A stretch of DNA of 64,000 nt from Alphaproteobacteria bacterium (GTDB lineage Bacteria; Pseudomonadota; Alphaproteobacteria; Bin95), in contig JACKII010000003.1 in the NCBI GenBank assembly GCA_020638555.1, forward strand, positions 124,001 through 188,000, given 5' to 3'. This document shows, in pieces, positions 20,351 to 28,923 of this stretch. Positions within the stretch are counted from its first letter, which is position 1, and every line of letters starts with the position of its first letter. Below the pieces are notes generated by a model that saw only the letters and a list, made by a program, of their open reading frames with translations, was not told where the DNA came from and ran no database searches. Both the position numbers and the translations under genes were made by a program.

Positions 20351-21162
20351 GCCGGCCGCCACGGGTATTGGTCGTCGCGGGGTCGGATTCCGGCGGTGGC
20401 GCCGGCATCCAGGCCGATATCAAGACGCTGTCGGCGCTGGGCGCCTATGCCATGACCGCGGTGACCGCGATCACGGTACAGAACTCGCAGGGCGTCAGCG
20501 ACGTGCACGCCATCCCGCCAGAGGTGGTGGCGGCCCAGATGCGCGCCTGCCTGGACGATATCGGCGCCGACGCCATCAAGCTCGGCATGTTGCATTCGGC
20601 GCCCCTGATCCAGGCGGTAGCCGAAGTGCTGGCGGACCATGCCGCCATCCCGGTGATTGCCGATCCTGTGATGGTCGCCAAGGGCGGCGCGGCCCTGCTG
20701 CAATCGGAAGCGGTGGGCGCGCTGGCGGAGCACATCCTGCCCCGCGCGCATGTGATGACCCCCAACACCGAGGAGGCGGCCGTGCTGATCGGCGCCGCCG
20801 TCGCCGATAGGGCCGACCAGGAGCGGGCGGCCCGGGCGATGGTCGAGCGGTTCGGCGCCGCCGTCCTGCTGAAGGGCGGGCATCTGAGCGGAGCCGGCGT
20901 GCTCAACCTTTTGCTGCAACCGGGCGGCGCGGCGGAACGCTTCGTCTCGCCGCGGCTGGAGACCCGCCACACCCATGGCACCGGCTGCACGCTGGCCTCC
21001 GCCATCGCCGGCGGCGTCGCCCATGGCCTGTCGCTCGCCGATGCGGTCGGGCATGCCTGCCGCTTCGTCCATGCCGGCATCGCCAATGCTCCGGGTTTCG
21101 GGCAAGGTCACGGGCCGATCGACCACCTTTCGACTCGATTCCGGCTGGAGTCGCGCGGTTGA
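20347..21162 (+). CDS. thiD: hydroxymethylpyrimidine / phosphomethylpyrimidine kinase
   Basis: A ribokinase-fold kinase of 271 residues that phosphorylates HMP and HMP-P for thiamin synthesis. Diagnostic features are VAGSDSGGGAGIQADIK at residues 9-25, the internal VIADPVMVAKGGAALL, and THGTGCTLASAIA carrying the catalytic aspartate/anion-hole region in variant form. The ATG overlaps the glmM stop (ATGA), so it is expressed with glmM; no thiamin riboswitch is present in front of it. Confidence 0.93.
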
Positions 21163-21305
21163 ATCGGCGATAAGGAAATGAGGTAACAGGGAATGCACTC
21201 CCCCACGGCCACGCGATTTCCCATCGGGCACCAAGGACGGATGTTGAATTGTTTCCCGGTCAGACCCTTGCCGATTGTGACCGCCCGTGCTTTCCGGCGG
21301 CGCTC

Positions 21306-21370
21306 GCCGCTGCGCCTCGGGCGCACCCAATCGCCCCTCGGGCGCACGCCGCTGCCCCTGGGGCGTGTGC
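21306..21370. repeat. 21-bp imperfect tandem repeat, about three copies
   Basis: Three related units with cores at 21312-21326, 21333-21347 and 21354-21368 repeat with a 21-base period. The core is CCTCGGGCGCAC or a close variant and is locally palindromic. The array sits in the 239-base gap between thiD and the Mla-type operon. Translated in one frame it gives a seven-residue repeat, but no start or conserved product is visible. The rest of the gap shows nothing recognisable apart from the likely operon promoter. Confidence 0.6.
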
Positions 21371-21401
21371 CATCGCGCCTTGTACCGTGCCGGACTGACC
21401 C

Positions 21402-22523
21402 GTGACGTCCGCTCCCAAAGCCGAGTGGAGCGCCGAGGGCGGCGCGCTGGCGGTGATCCTCTCGGGCGCGTGGACGACCGAGGCATTGGATCAAACCGGC
21501 TGGCCGGGACCGGTGCCGGCAGAGGCCGCCGGCCAGACCGTCCGGGTCGATTTTCACGCCGTCGAGCCGCTGGACAGCAATGCGGCCCTGGCACTGTATC
21601 GCTGGATCGAACGCATCCGGCAGGTCGCCGCATCGGTCGACGTGCAGGGCGCACCCGAATTCTACGACCGGATTGCCGAGGCCTATCGCCTGCCCTCGGA
21701 CGCAGCGCCGCCGCCGCGGCGCCGGTGGGGCGACTGGCTCGTCGATCTCGGCAAGCAGGCGGAAGCCGCGGTCGCCATCGTCCTGAACATGGTCGCGTTT
21801 CAGGGCCAGGTGACCGTCAGCCTGGTGCGGGCGCTGTTGCGGCCGCGGGATTTGCGCGGACGCTCCATCGTCTACCATATGCAGGCCGCGGGCGTTTCGG
21901 CGCTGCCGATCGTCGGCCTGCTCAGCTTCCTGCTGGGCGTGGTCACCGCCTATCAGGGAGCCGACCAGCTCTCGCGCTTCGGCGCGCAGATCTACACGGT
22001 CAACGTGGTCGGCGTCGGCGTGCTGCGCGAGATGGGGGCATTGATCACGGCCATCGTCGTCGCCGGCCGCTCCGCCAGCGCGTTCGCGGCCCAGATCGGT
22101 ACCATGAAGATCAACGAGGAAATCGACGCCATGCGCGTGATCGGCCTCGACCCGATCATGCTGCTGGTGATCCCGCGCGTGCTGGCGCTGATGCTGATCT
22201 TCCCGTTCCTGGTGATCTTTGCCGATGCCGTGGGCGTGCTGGGCGGCGCCATCATGGCCACCTTCTCGCTCGACATCTCCTTCAGCCAGTTTACCCGCCA
22301 GTTCCATGCGGAGGTGTCGCTCTATCACTTTTGGGTCGGCATGGTGAAAGCGCCCCTGTTCGCCACCGCCATCGCCGCCATCGGCTGTCAACAGGGCCTG
22401 GAAGTCGGCCAGGGCGCGGCCTCCGTCGGCATTCGCACCACCGCGGCCGTGGTGCAGGCGCTGTTTTTCGTCATCGTGATCGACGCTATCATGTCGATTG
22501 TCTTCTCGGTCTTGGGAGTGTGA
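21402..22523 (+). CDS. mlaE: MlaE-type lipid ABC transporter permease with N-terminal STAS domain
   Basis: 373 residues. Residues 1 to about 95 form a STAS-like domain (the hydrophobic VRVDFHAVEPLDSNAALAL core), fused to an MlaE/YrbE permease. The permease shows GLLSFLLGVVTAYQGADQL, GVGVLREMGALITAIVVAGR and SAFAAQIGTMKINEEIDAM, the conserved coupling segment. In E. coli the STAS subunit MlaB is separate; here it is built in. It should move phospholipids between membranes with the next three gene products. GTG start. Confidence 0.92.
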   Translation: MTSAPKAEWSAEGGALAVILSGAWTTEALDQTGWPGPVPAEAAGQTVRVDFHAVEPLDSNAALALYRWIERIRQVAASVDVQGAPEFYDRIAEAYRLPSDAAPPPRRRWGDWLVDLGKQAEAAVAIVLNMVAFQGQVTVSLVRALLRPRDLRGRSIVYHMQAAGVSALPIVGLLSFLLGVVTAYQGADQLSRFGAQIYTVNVVGVGVLREMGALITAIVVAGRSASAFAAQIGTMKINEEIDAMRVIGLDPIMLLVIPRVLALMLIFPFLVIFADAVGVLGGAIMATFSLDISFSQFTRQFHAEVSLYHFWVGMVKAPLFATAIAAIGCQQGLEVGQGAASVGIRTTAAVVQALFFVIVIDAIMSIVFSVLGV

Positions 22524-22529
22524 GCGACC

Positions 22530-23342
22530 ATGGACCCGATTGAGCCCGCCTGGCAGGCGCAGACCGGCACCAACGAACCCGAGCCGCCGGCCGTGGAGGT
22601 GCGGGGCTTGCGCACCCAGTTCGGCACGCAGGTCATCCACGACAATCTCGACCTCGCCATCCGGCGCGGCGAGGTGTTCGGGCTGGTTGGCGGTTCCGGC
22701 ACCGGCAAGTCGGTGCTGGTGCGCACCATTATCGGCCTGATCCGGCCGCGAGCCGGCGAAATCCGCGTGTTCGGCCAGGACACCCAGTCCGCCGGCGCCG
22801 CGGCCCAGGCCCTGCGCCGGCGCTGGGGCGTGATGTTCCAGGACGGCGCCCTGTTCAGCTCGCTGACCGTGGGCGAAAACATCGATGTGCCGCTGAAGGA
22901 GCACACCCGGCTCAAGGCCGCCGACCGACGGGAAATCGTCGCGCTGAAGCTGCGCCTCTCGGGCCTCGACCCGTCGGTGGAAAGCAAATACCCGTCGGAG
23001 CTTTCCGGCGGCATGCGCAAGCGGGCCGGTCTGGCGCGGGCATTGGCGCTCGACCCGCAGATCGTCTTTCTGGACGAGCCGACCGCCGGCCTCGACCCGA
23101 TCGGCGCCGCCCATTTCGACGAACTGGTGCTGGAACTGCAATCGGCGCTGGGGCTGACCGTGGTGATGATCACCCACGACCTGGACAGCCTCTACACCGC
23201 CTGCAACCGCATCGGCGTGTTGCTGAACAAGCAGGCGATCTGCGGCACGATCCAGGAAATCCGGGCGCGGCCGGAACCCTGGATCCACGATTATTTCAAC
23301 GGCCCGCGCGGCCGGGCGGCAGCCTATGCGGGAGCGGCATGA
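22530..23342 (+). CDS. mlaF: MlaF-type ABC transporter ATPase
   Basis: A 270-residue single-domain ATPase. Walker A GGSGTGKS is at 54-61, the Q-loop segment is VMFQDGALFSSLTVGENI, the signature LSGGMRKRAGLARAL starts at 158, and Walker B is IVFLDEPTAGLDPI. SGGMRKR is characteristic of MlaF rather than importer ATPases. It begins six bases after the permease stop, and its own stop overlaps the next start. Confidence 0.95.
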   Translation: MDPIEPAWQAQTGTNEPEPPAVEVRGLRTQFGTQVIHDNLDLAIRRGEVFGLVGGSGTGKSVLVRTIIGLIRPRAGEIRVFGQDTQSAGAAAQALRRRWGVMFQDGALFSSLTVGENIDVPLKEHTRLKAADRREIVALKLRLSGLDPSVESKYPSELSGGMRKRAGLARALALDPQIVFLDEPTAGLDPIGAAHFDELVLELQSALGLTVVMITHDLDSLYTACNRIGVLLNKQAICGTIQEIRARPEPWIHDYFNGPRGRAAAYAGAA

Positions 23343-24316
23343 TGGAAACGAGGGCAGGCTATCTTGCGGTCGGCAGCGCCGTCTTGATCTTGCTGGCGGC
23401 GGCCATCGGCTTCGTGCTGTGGATGGCGAAATACGACGGCAATGTGCAATACGACCGCTACTGGCTGTTCTTCACCGATTCGGTCGTCGGCCTGAAAACC
23501 GGCAGCACGGTGTCCTATCGCGGCATCGCGGTCGGCCAGGTGATCGACCTGCGCATCGACCCGCACAATGCGGAACAGGTCCGCGCCACCATCGAGGTGC
23601 TGAACTCGACGCCGGTGAAGTCCAGCACCGTTGCGAGCCTGGAATTGCAGGGGCTGACCGGTGGCTCGATGATCCTGCTTTCGGGGGGCTCCAAGAGCGA
23701 CCCGCCGCTGAAGACGGCCCCCGACGACGACTATCCGGTGATCGGCACCAAGCCCTCGCAACTCGAACGCCTGTTCGAGGGGGCGCCGGCTCTGGTCGAA
23801 CGGGTGGATACGCTGGTGAGCCGGGCCTCCCTGTTGCTGAGCGACGACAACCGGCGCGCCGTGTCCACCATTCTGGCCAATATGGCGGCGCTCTCCGACG
23901 ACCTGAAAGCGGCGGGGCCGGGCGTGCGCGAGCTGATCGCCCGGACCACCACCACGGTCGCGGACGTGGATCGGATCGTCACCGAATCGGAAGACGATAT
24001 CAAAACCGCCCTCGCCGCCACCGCCAAGACCATGCAGGCGGCCGAGCCCGTACTGGCGGAGGCGGAAAAAACCTTTGCGGCGTTCAAGGATGCCGGCACG
24101 AGCGTCAGCACCACCACGAACACGCTGAACGCGATGCTTCAGGAAAACCGCCGGCCGATACGGGATTTCACCCATGTCACTCTGTACGATATGAATGCCT
24201 TTATCGCCGACCTTCGCGAACTGGTGGGGTCGTTGCGACGCGTCGCCAACGAGCTGGGTCGCGACCCGGCCGGCTTCCTCTTCGGAAATCAGCAGAAGGG
24301 CTATGAAGCAAGATAA
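23339..24316 (+). CDS. MlaD-type MCE-domain lipid-binding protein
   Basis: A 325-residue membrane-anchored periplasmic protein. One N-terminal helix (about 9-27) is followed by an MCE domain (about 38-115) with VVGLKTGSTVSYRGIAVGQV and LQGLTGGSMILL. A long helical C-terminal half follows. MCE proteins form hexameric rings that carry lipids across the periplasm with an MlaFE-type transporter. It is longer than E. coli MlaD because of the helical tail. No mlaC or mlaA gene is present nearby. Confidence 0.92.
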   Translation: MMETRAGYLAVGSAVLILLAAAIGFVLWMAKYDGNVQYDRYWLFFTDSVVGLKTGSTVSYRGIAVGQVIDLRIDPHNAEQVRATIEVLNSTPVKSSTVASLELQGLTGGSMILLSGGSKSDPPLKTAPDDDYPVIGTKPSQLERLFEGAPALVERVDTLVSRASLLLSDDNRRAVSTILANMAALSDDLKAAGPGVRELIARTTTTVADVDRIVTESEDDIKTALAATAKTMQAAEPVLAEAEKTFAAFKDAGTSVSTTTNTLNAMLQENRRPIRDFTHVTLYDMNAFIADLRELVGSLRRVANELGRDPAGFLFGNQQKGYEAR

Positions 24317-25049
24317 CCCCCTCTTCCGCCGCCGCGCGCTTCTGGCCACCGGCCTGGGCGCGCTGGCGCTCGCCGGCTGCGAATCGCTCCTGCCCGGTCA
24401 GGGGCCGCCGCCGCGGCTCTATCGCCTGACGCCGAAAACCACCTATCCGGACCTGCCCCGGGTTGCCTGGCAGCTGGTGGTGGAACCGCCGGCGGCCCAG
24501 GCGAGCATCGACACGCCGCGCATCGGCCTGATGCTGTCGCCGGTGCGGTTCGACTACTACGCCCAGGCCAACTGGGTCGACCGGGCGCCGCTGATGGTGC
24601 AGTCGCTGATCATCGAATCCTTCGACAACAGCCATGCCATCGTCGCCGTCGGCCGCGAATCCATCGGTCTGCGCCCGGACTATGTGCTGAAAAGCGAACT
24701 CCGGGAATTCCAGGCGGAATCCCTGGACGACCGGCACATCGTCAACGTGGCGCTGCACTTCAAGCTGGTGCAGATGCCCGAACGGGTGATCGTCGCCTCG
24801 GCTGCGTTCGGCAAGGTCGTGGAGGCGCCGCTCGACCAGATGGGGCCGGTGATCGAAGCCTTCGACGAGGCCTTGGGCAAGGTGCTGAAGGACGTGGTGG
24901 TCTGGACCCTGACCGAAGGGCAGAAGGCCGAAGCCCTGCGCCGCAAGGGCCTGCAACGGCCGGACTCGACCGGCGCATCCCTCAGCCGCCCGCCCCTCAG
25001 CCGCTCGACCGGCACGGCACGGCCGATCCAGCGGCTAGCGCGGCCGTAG
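24303..25049 (+). CDS. ABC transport auxiliary lipoprotein (PqiC/DUF330-like)
   Basis: 248 residues. A basic N-terminus and hydrophobic stretch end in the lipobox ALAGC, giving lipidated Cys26. The remaining domain matches the auxiliary lipoprotein family found with MCE systems (LYRLTPKTTYPDLPRVAWQL; PDYVLKSELREFQAE). It probably completes an envelope-spanning lipid conduit from the outer membrane side, in the way PqiC works with PqiB. The ATG at 24303 overlaps the MCE gene by 14 bases. Its 3' end overlaps the convergent gene at 25035-25751. Confidence 0.85.
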   Translation: MKQDNPLFRRRALLATGLGALALAGCESLLPGQGPPPRLYRLTPKTTYPDLPRVAWQLVVEPPAAQASIDTPRIGLMLSPVRFDYYAQANWVDRAPLMVQSLIIESFDNSHAIVAVGRESIGLRPDYVLKSELREFQAESLDDRHIVNVALHFKLVQMPERVIVASAAFGKVVEAPLDQMGPVIEAFDEALGKVLKDVVVWTLTEGQKAEALRRKGLQRPDSTGASLSRPPLSRSTGTARPIQRLARP

Positions 25050-25751
25050 GCGCGCCAGGTCGGCCAGCACCGGCATGGCGGTCAGGGCATCGGCGGGCAG
25101 AGCGGCCCAGTCGATGCCGGACGGCGGCGGCAGCGGCTCGGCCACGGCGATCAGCCGGGTCGGCGTCGCGATCAGCGAGACCGGCTGGTCGTGGCCAGCG
25201 ATGGGGAAATCCTCGACCACCTGCACGTCGTGCACCGTCGTCGCGACGGCCGCCGGCGCATGGCCGAGTTCGCGCAGAATCGCAAACTCCAGATCGCTGT
25301 ACCCGGCCCCCTTGCCGGCACGCTTGCCCGCCGGCGTGACCGCGACGCAGCCGGTCACGATGGCATCGAACCGCGGCAGGTCCCCCAGCGCCATCGGCGT
25401 CGCGAACCGCTCCCACGCCGCGCGTGCGGCGGCCTGCCAGGCCAGTTCCGCGGGGATGGTCGCCGGATCCAGGAGCATGAAACCGCCGGCGAGCCGCGGC
25501 GTCGGCACATAGACCTCGATGCCCCGGCGCAGCGCCTCGGCCCGCACATGCCGTTGCGGGCTGTCGGGGTTGACCTTGATGCGGCGGGCCCCTGCCAGCA
25601 AGGGCGACCGGAACAGCATGGCGGCCGCCTCGCGCGCGCCCTTGAAGTTCGGGATGCGGCCGCGGGGTGGAAACGGATAGGCGGCCAACCCCTCGGATTC
25701 CAGCCGAGTCCACACATGGTCGCGGGCGCTGGCCTTGCTGTCGAAGCGCAT
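25035..25751 (-). CDS. 5-formyltetrahydrofolate cyclo-ligase family protein
   Basis: 238 residues. The KGAGYSDLEFAILREL segment matches the substrate/ATP region of the 5-FTHF cyclo-ligase family, and REAAAMLFRSPLLAGARRIKVNPDSPQR resembles the longer methenyltetrahydrofolate-synthetase-domain subgroup. It lacks the compact N-terminus of classical YgfA, so the exact substrate is uncertain. It is transcribed toward the Mla-type operon and overlaps its last 15 bases. Confidence 0.8.
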   Translation of the reverse strand: MRFDSKASARDHVWTRLESEGLAAYPFPPRGRIPNFKGAREAAAMLFRSPLLAGARRIKVNPDSPQRHVRAEALRRGIEVYVPTPRLAGGFMLLDPATIPAELAWQAAARAAWERFATPMALGDLPRFDAIVTGCVAVTPAGKRAGKGAGYSDLEFAILRELGHAPAAVATTVHDVQVVEDFPIAGHDQPVSLIATPTRLIAVAEPLPPPSGIDWAALPADALTAMPVLADLARLRPR

Positions 25752-25808
25752 GGAGACGCCTTCCGGCTGCGATAAAATGGCCTTTCTTTCTGAGGCGTCT
25801 GCAAGGCG

Positions 25809-25836
25809 TTGACAAGGTGCGATCAGACCTTTAACA
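25809..25836 (+). promoter_or_regulatory. putative sigma-70-type promoter for tRNA-Leu
   Basis: TTGACA at 25809-25814 is followed after a 16-base spacer by TTAACA at 25831-25836, about 60 bases before the tRNA-Leu gene. The -35 box is perfect; the -10 box is weak. Confidence 0.4.
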
Positions 25837-25896
25837 ACGCGCTCCTACCCCGCACTGCAGCGGTCGCCGACGGCGCCGCAGCGGTTCAGCCCAAAT

Positions 25897-25983
25897 GCCC
25901 AGGTGGCGGAATTGGTAGACGCGCAGGTTTCAGGTACCTGTGGCCGCAAGGCCGTGGAAGTTCGAGTCTTCTCCTGGGCACCA
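25897..25983 (+). tRNA. tRNA-Leu (anticodon CAG)
   Basis: The acceptor stem GCCCAGG pairs with CCTGGGC, with discriminator A and an encoded CCA end. The anticodon stem CAGGT/ACCTG encloses loop TTCAGGT, giving anticodon CAG. A long variable arm (TGGCCGCAAGGCCG) identifies a class II tRNA, consistent with leucine. Confidence 0.96.
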
Positions 25984-26072
25984 AGCTTCGGCTAAGCCGT
26001 TGATCCACAACAAATCCAGCCCGATCAAGGGCCTGTGCCTCACCAACTGGTACACATTGGTGGGACGCAAAC

Positions 26073-26575
26073 GATTCTGTTGCGGGTTGTTCGTCCGATG
26101 AAGCGACGCGAGGGCGCTGTCACGTTAACGACGGCAAGCCCAGAGGAAGACCCATTCCCAACTGCTCAGGCCATGACGGCGTCCCGCCAGCCGGCATGCG
26201 CTACGACGCGGACCGACTTCAGGGTTCGGCGGGAAATCCGCGAAATCTGACGGCGTTGCTGGTTGAACAGGTTGTAGACGGCGGGATGGATCGAGAGGAA
26301 TTGTTGCGCCGGGCCGGGCGATCGAAATCCTCGTCGTTGCCGCTCCCGCTCTCGTGTCGGTCGATGCGAGACCTCAGCCCGGTTGTTGGAACGGCTGCCC
26401 GTGACGTGGCGGTCGCTGGGTCGCTGAGGCCCAGGTCGCCCAGCGCGGCGCCATTGGATCGAAGCCGGTCAGTCACGATTTCGTCTGAGACACAGCCCTG
26501 CCGCTTCAGCGGTATCCGCAACAGCTTGAGCGCGGCTTTCATGGCGCGGCGCGACTGGATGATGATGGCGGCTAA
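26073..26575 (-). mobile_element. degenerate IS6-family insertion sequence remnant
   Basis: On the minus strand, translation of about 26575-26435 gives an IS6-transposase-like stretch (QSRRAMKAALKLLRIPLKRQ, then VTDRLRSNGAALGDLGLS). After a frameshift near 26420 it continues as RHVTGSRSNNRAEVSHRPTR, QQFLSIHPAVYNLFNQQRR and SRRTLKSVRVVAHAG to a stop at 26166-26168. The N-terminal half, with the first DDE residues, is missing. GATTCTGTTGCGGG at 26073-26086 resembles one IS6 terminal repeat; I found no partner at the other end. This is a dead element between two tRNA genes. Nothing else is seen in 25984-26072. Confidence 0.75.
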
Positions 26576-26611
26576 TTGGAGTTGGAAATCAGCGATATCG
26601 CATCAAAATAC

Positions 26612-26700
26612 TGGCGGAGAGGGAGGATTCGAACCCTCGAAGGACTTGCGCCCTTAACGGTTTTCGAGACCGCCCCGTTCAACCACTCCGGCACCTCTCC
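26612..26700 (-). tRNA. tRNA-Ser (anticodon CGA)
   Basis: On the minus strand the acceptor GGAGAGG pairs with CCTCTCC, with discriminator G and encoded CCA (complement of 26612-26614). The anticodon stem GCGGT/ACCGT encloses CTCGAAA, giving anticodon CGA. A long variable arm is present, as expected for tRNA-Ser. Confidence 0.96.
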
Positions 26701-26719
26701 GCGCCCCAACGGCCGGGCC

Positions 26720-27016
26720 TTATAGCCTCGGGTGGGCGTCGAGGAAAGCAAAAAATTCGGGCGCCGGTCGCACTTCCTCCGACGCAGGAGTCGCATGCGA
26801 ATATTCCATGCGGATTTGCAGGGTGAGGCGGTGCCCGAAAACCTCGCCACACTCCGCGGCATCACCCTCAATCTCCTCCAAACCGCAAGGCCAAAGCTCC
26901 CCATCAGCCGAAAGCGAAAACGCGCAGGATGGTCCGACGACTTCGCCAAATCCATCATCGGCCAAATGCGATAGCCCTGACGGCCCCTGCTGCAGGGGTT
27001 GACAGAAACGGCACAT
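26720..27016 (-). CDS. hypothetical cysteine-containing small protein
   Basis: A 98-residue open frame between tRNA-Ser and rplU, transcribed opposite to rplU. Its codon use fits the genome, and GAGG lies upstream of the ATG at a workable distance. It starts MCRFCQ (a CXXC pair) and has further cysteines in PSCAF, WPCGLEE and AECGE, so metal or redox function is possible but unproven. I recognise no family. A slightly earlier ATG in another frame gives only a very short peptide. Confidence 0.5.
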   Translation of the reverse strand: MCRFCQPLQQGPSGLSHLADDGFGEVVGPSCAFSLSADGELWPCGLEEIEGDAAECGEVFGHRLTLQIRMEYSHATPASEEVRPAPEFFAFLDAHPRL

Positions 27017-27152
27017 TCATTATTGTCCTCGCTTCGCTTTCAGGGCGAGCTCTCTGACGAAACCCGCAGGTTAACCGAACCGCGCCCGGGTTGGCGGCCA
27101 AGTCCAGTACGATGGCGGCTCCAGGCGCGAAGCGGAACGGAATTGTTCGAAC

Positions 27153-27464
27153 ATGTACGCAGTCATTCGCACGGGCGGCAAACAGTATCGCGTCGCCAAA
27201 GACGATGTCATCACGGTTGAGCGCCTGCCGGGCGATGCCGGCAACGAGGTGACGCTCGATCAGGTCCTCATGCTCTCCGGCGATGCCGGGGTGCGCGTCG
27301 GCGCACCCACGGTCGACGGCGCCAGCGTCAAGGCCGAGATCGTCGAGCAGAGCCGCGGCGACAAGGTCATCATCTTCAAAAAGCGCCGGCGGCAGAAGTC
27401 GCGCACGAAGAACGGCCACCGCCAGTTGCACTCGGTCCTCAAAATCACGGCGATCGACGGCTAG
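27153..27464 (+). CDS. rplU: 50S ribosomal protein L21
   Basis: 103 residues. MYAVIRTGGKQYRV is the diagnostic L21 N-terminus, and the 23S-rRNA-binding segment FKKRRRQKSRTKNGHRQ is present. First gene of the rplU-rpmA-obgE run; the promoter should lie in the roughly 135 bases upstream, where no clear hexamers stand out. Confidence 0.97.
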   Translation: MYAVIRTGGKQYRVAKDDVITVERLPGDAGNEVTLDQVLMLSGDAGVRVGAPTVDGASVKAEIVEQSRGDKVIIFKKRRRQKSRTKNGHRQLHSVLKITAIDG

Positions 27465-27502
27465 TCGCATCCCCGGTCAGTCTTTCCTCAGGAGACAGAG
27501 CC

Positions 27503-27793
27503 ATGGCTCATAAAAAGGCAGGCGGCTCCTCGCGCAACGGCCGCGACAGCGAAGGCCGGCGCCTGGGCGTCAAGAAGTTCGGCGGCGAACTGGTCATTCC
27601 GGGCAATATCCTGGTCCGCCAGCGCGGCACGAAATTCCATGCGGGCGACAATGTCGGCATGGGCAAGGATCACACCCTGTTCGCCAAGACCGAAGGCCAT
27701 GTGTCGTTTGTGCGCAAGCGCGGCGACCGGGCGTTCGTCAGCGTTCTGCCCATTGGCGCGGCCCAGGCCGCCGCCGTGGACGGCGACGACTAA
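27503..27793 (+). CDS. rpmA: 50S ribosomal protein L27
   Basis: 96 residues. It begins MAHKKAGGSSRNGRDSEGRR, the conserved L27 tail that reaches the peptidyl transferase centre, followed by RQRGTKFHAGDNVGMGKDHT. An AGGAGA ribosome binding site precedes the ATG. No N-terminal propeptide of the Firmicutes type is present. Confidence 0.97.
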   Translation: MAHKKAGGSSRNGRDSEGRRLGVKKFGGELVIPGNILVRQRGTKFHAGDNVGMGKDHTLFAKTEGHVSFVRKRGDRAFVSVLPIGAAQAAAVDGDD

Positions 27794-27807
27794 CGGCAAA
27801 CGGTCTC

Positions 27808-27858
27808 GGGGCCGCCCGGCGGCCCCCGCTCCTGTAGGGGGCCGCCGCAAGGCCCCCT
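27808..27858 (+). other. two adjacent GC hairpins between rpmA and obgE
   Basis: GGGGCCGC (27808-27815) pairs with GCGGCCCC (27819-27826), and AGGGGGCC (27836-27843) pairs with GGCCCCCT (27851-27858). Neither has a T tract, so they are not typical rho-independent terminators. They may damp readthrough or stabilise the ribosomal-protein mRNA end. Confidence 0.5.
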
Positions 27859-27879
27859 CCGACGGAAAGCACCGTTCCC

Positions 27880-28923
27880 ATGCGCTTCCTCGACGAAGCG
27901 AAGATTTTCGTCAAAAGCGGTGACGGCGGCCCCGGCTGCGTCAGCTTTCGGCGCGAGAAATTCATCGAGTTCGGCGGGCCGGACGGCGGCGATGGCGGCC
28001 GTGGCGGCGACGTGATCGTCGAATGCGTCGACAATCTGAACACGCTGATCGACTACCGCTACCAGCAGCACTACAAGGCCCAGCGCGGCCAGCACGGCAT
28101 GGGCCGCCAGCGCAGCGGCGCCCGGGGCGAGGATGTGGTGCTGAAAGTGCCCCCCGGCACGCAGATCCTGGATGAGACCGCCGAGCACGTGCTCGCCGAC
28201 CTGACCGAGGCCGGCGACCGGCTCGTGCTGCTGAAGGGCGGCGATGGCGGCTTCGGCAACCAGCACTACAAGACCGCCACCAACCAGGCGCCGCGCCGGG
28301 CCGACCCCGGCTGGCCGGGCGAGGAAATGTGGATCTGGTTGCGGCTGAAGCTGATCGCCGATGTTGGCCTGATCGGCCTGCCCAATGCGGGCAAATCCAC
28401 CCTGCTCTCCGCCACCAGCCGCGCCCAACCCAAGATCGCGGCCTATCCCTTCACCACCCTGCATCCGAATCTGGGCGTGGTGCGCCGCGGCGAGGACACG
28501 CTGGTGCTGGCGGATATTCCCGGCCTGATCGAGGGTGCGAGCGACGGCGCCGGGCTCGGCACGCGGTTCCTCGGCCATATCGAGCGCTGCGATCTGCTGG
28601 TGCATCTGGTCGACGGCTCCATGGGCGAGGACGTGGCTGCGGCCTACCGCACCGTGCGCGAGGAGTTGGAGGCTTACGGCGCCGACCTCGAATCCAAGAC
28701 CGAGTTGCTGGTGCTGAACAAGATCGACGCCATGGACGCGGACGAGATCGCGCTGCAACGGGAATATCTGGCCGAAGCCGCCGGCTGTGACCCCGAGGCG
28801 ATCTGGCTGCTGTCGGGCGTCAGCGGCAGCGGCGTCGAGGAACTCTGCGACCGGCTGATGCAGCACGTCGCCGAGCGTCGCGCCGCCGAGGCCGAAGCCG
28901 AACCCGAACCGTTCGCGCCATGA
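27880..28923 (+). CDS. obgE: ribosome-associated GTPase ObgE
   Basis: 347 residues. The glycine-rich Obg domain comes first (GGDGGFGNQHYKTATNQAPR), then the GTPase domain with G1 GLPNAGKST (about 164-172), G3 DIPGLIEGAS and G4 NKID. It takes part in 50S maturation and stress control. There is no long C-terminal extension beyond an acidic tail. It overlaps proB by four bases. Confidence 0.97.
   Translation: MRFLDEAKIFVKSGDGGPGCVSFRREKFIEFGGPDGGDGGRGGDVIVECVDNLNTLIDYRYQQHYKAQRGQHGMGRQRSGARGEDVVLKVPPGTQILDETAEHVLADLTEAGDRLVLLKGGDGGFGNQHYKTATNQAPRRADPGWPGEEMWIWLRLKLIADVGLIGLPNAGKSTLLSATSRAQPKIAAYPFTTLHPNLGVVRRGEDTLVLADIPGLIEGASDGAGLGTRFLGHIERCDLLVHLVDGSMGEDVAAAYRTVREELEAYGADLESKTELLVLNKIDAMDADEIALQREYLAEAAGCDPEAIWLLSGVSGSGVEELCDRLMQHVAERRAAEAEAEPEPFAP

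Noticed and set aside
26035..26250. Small + strand open frame in the tRNA-Leu/tRNA-Ser gap
   Set aside because: It overlaps the IS6-like remnant on the other strand and shows no family features.
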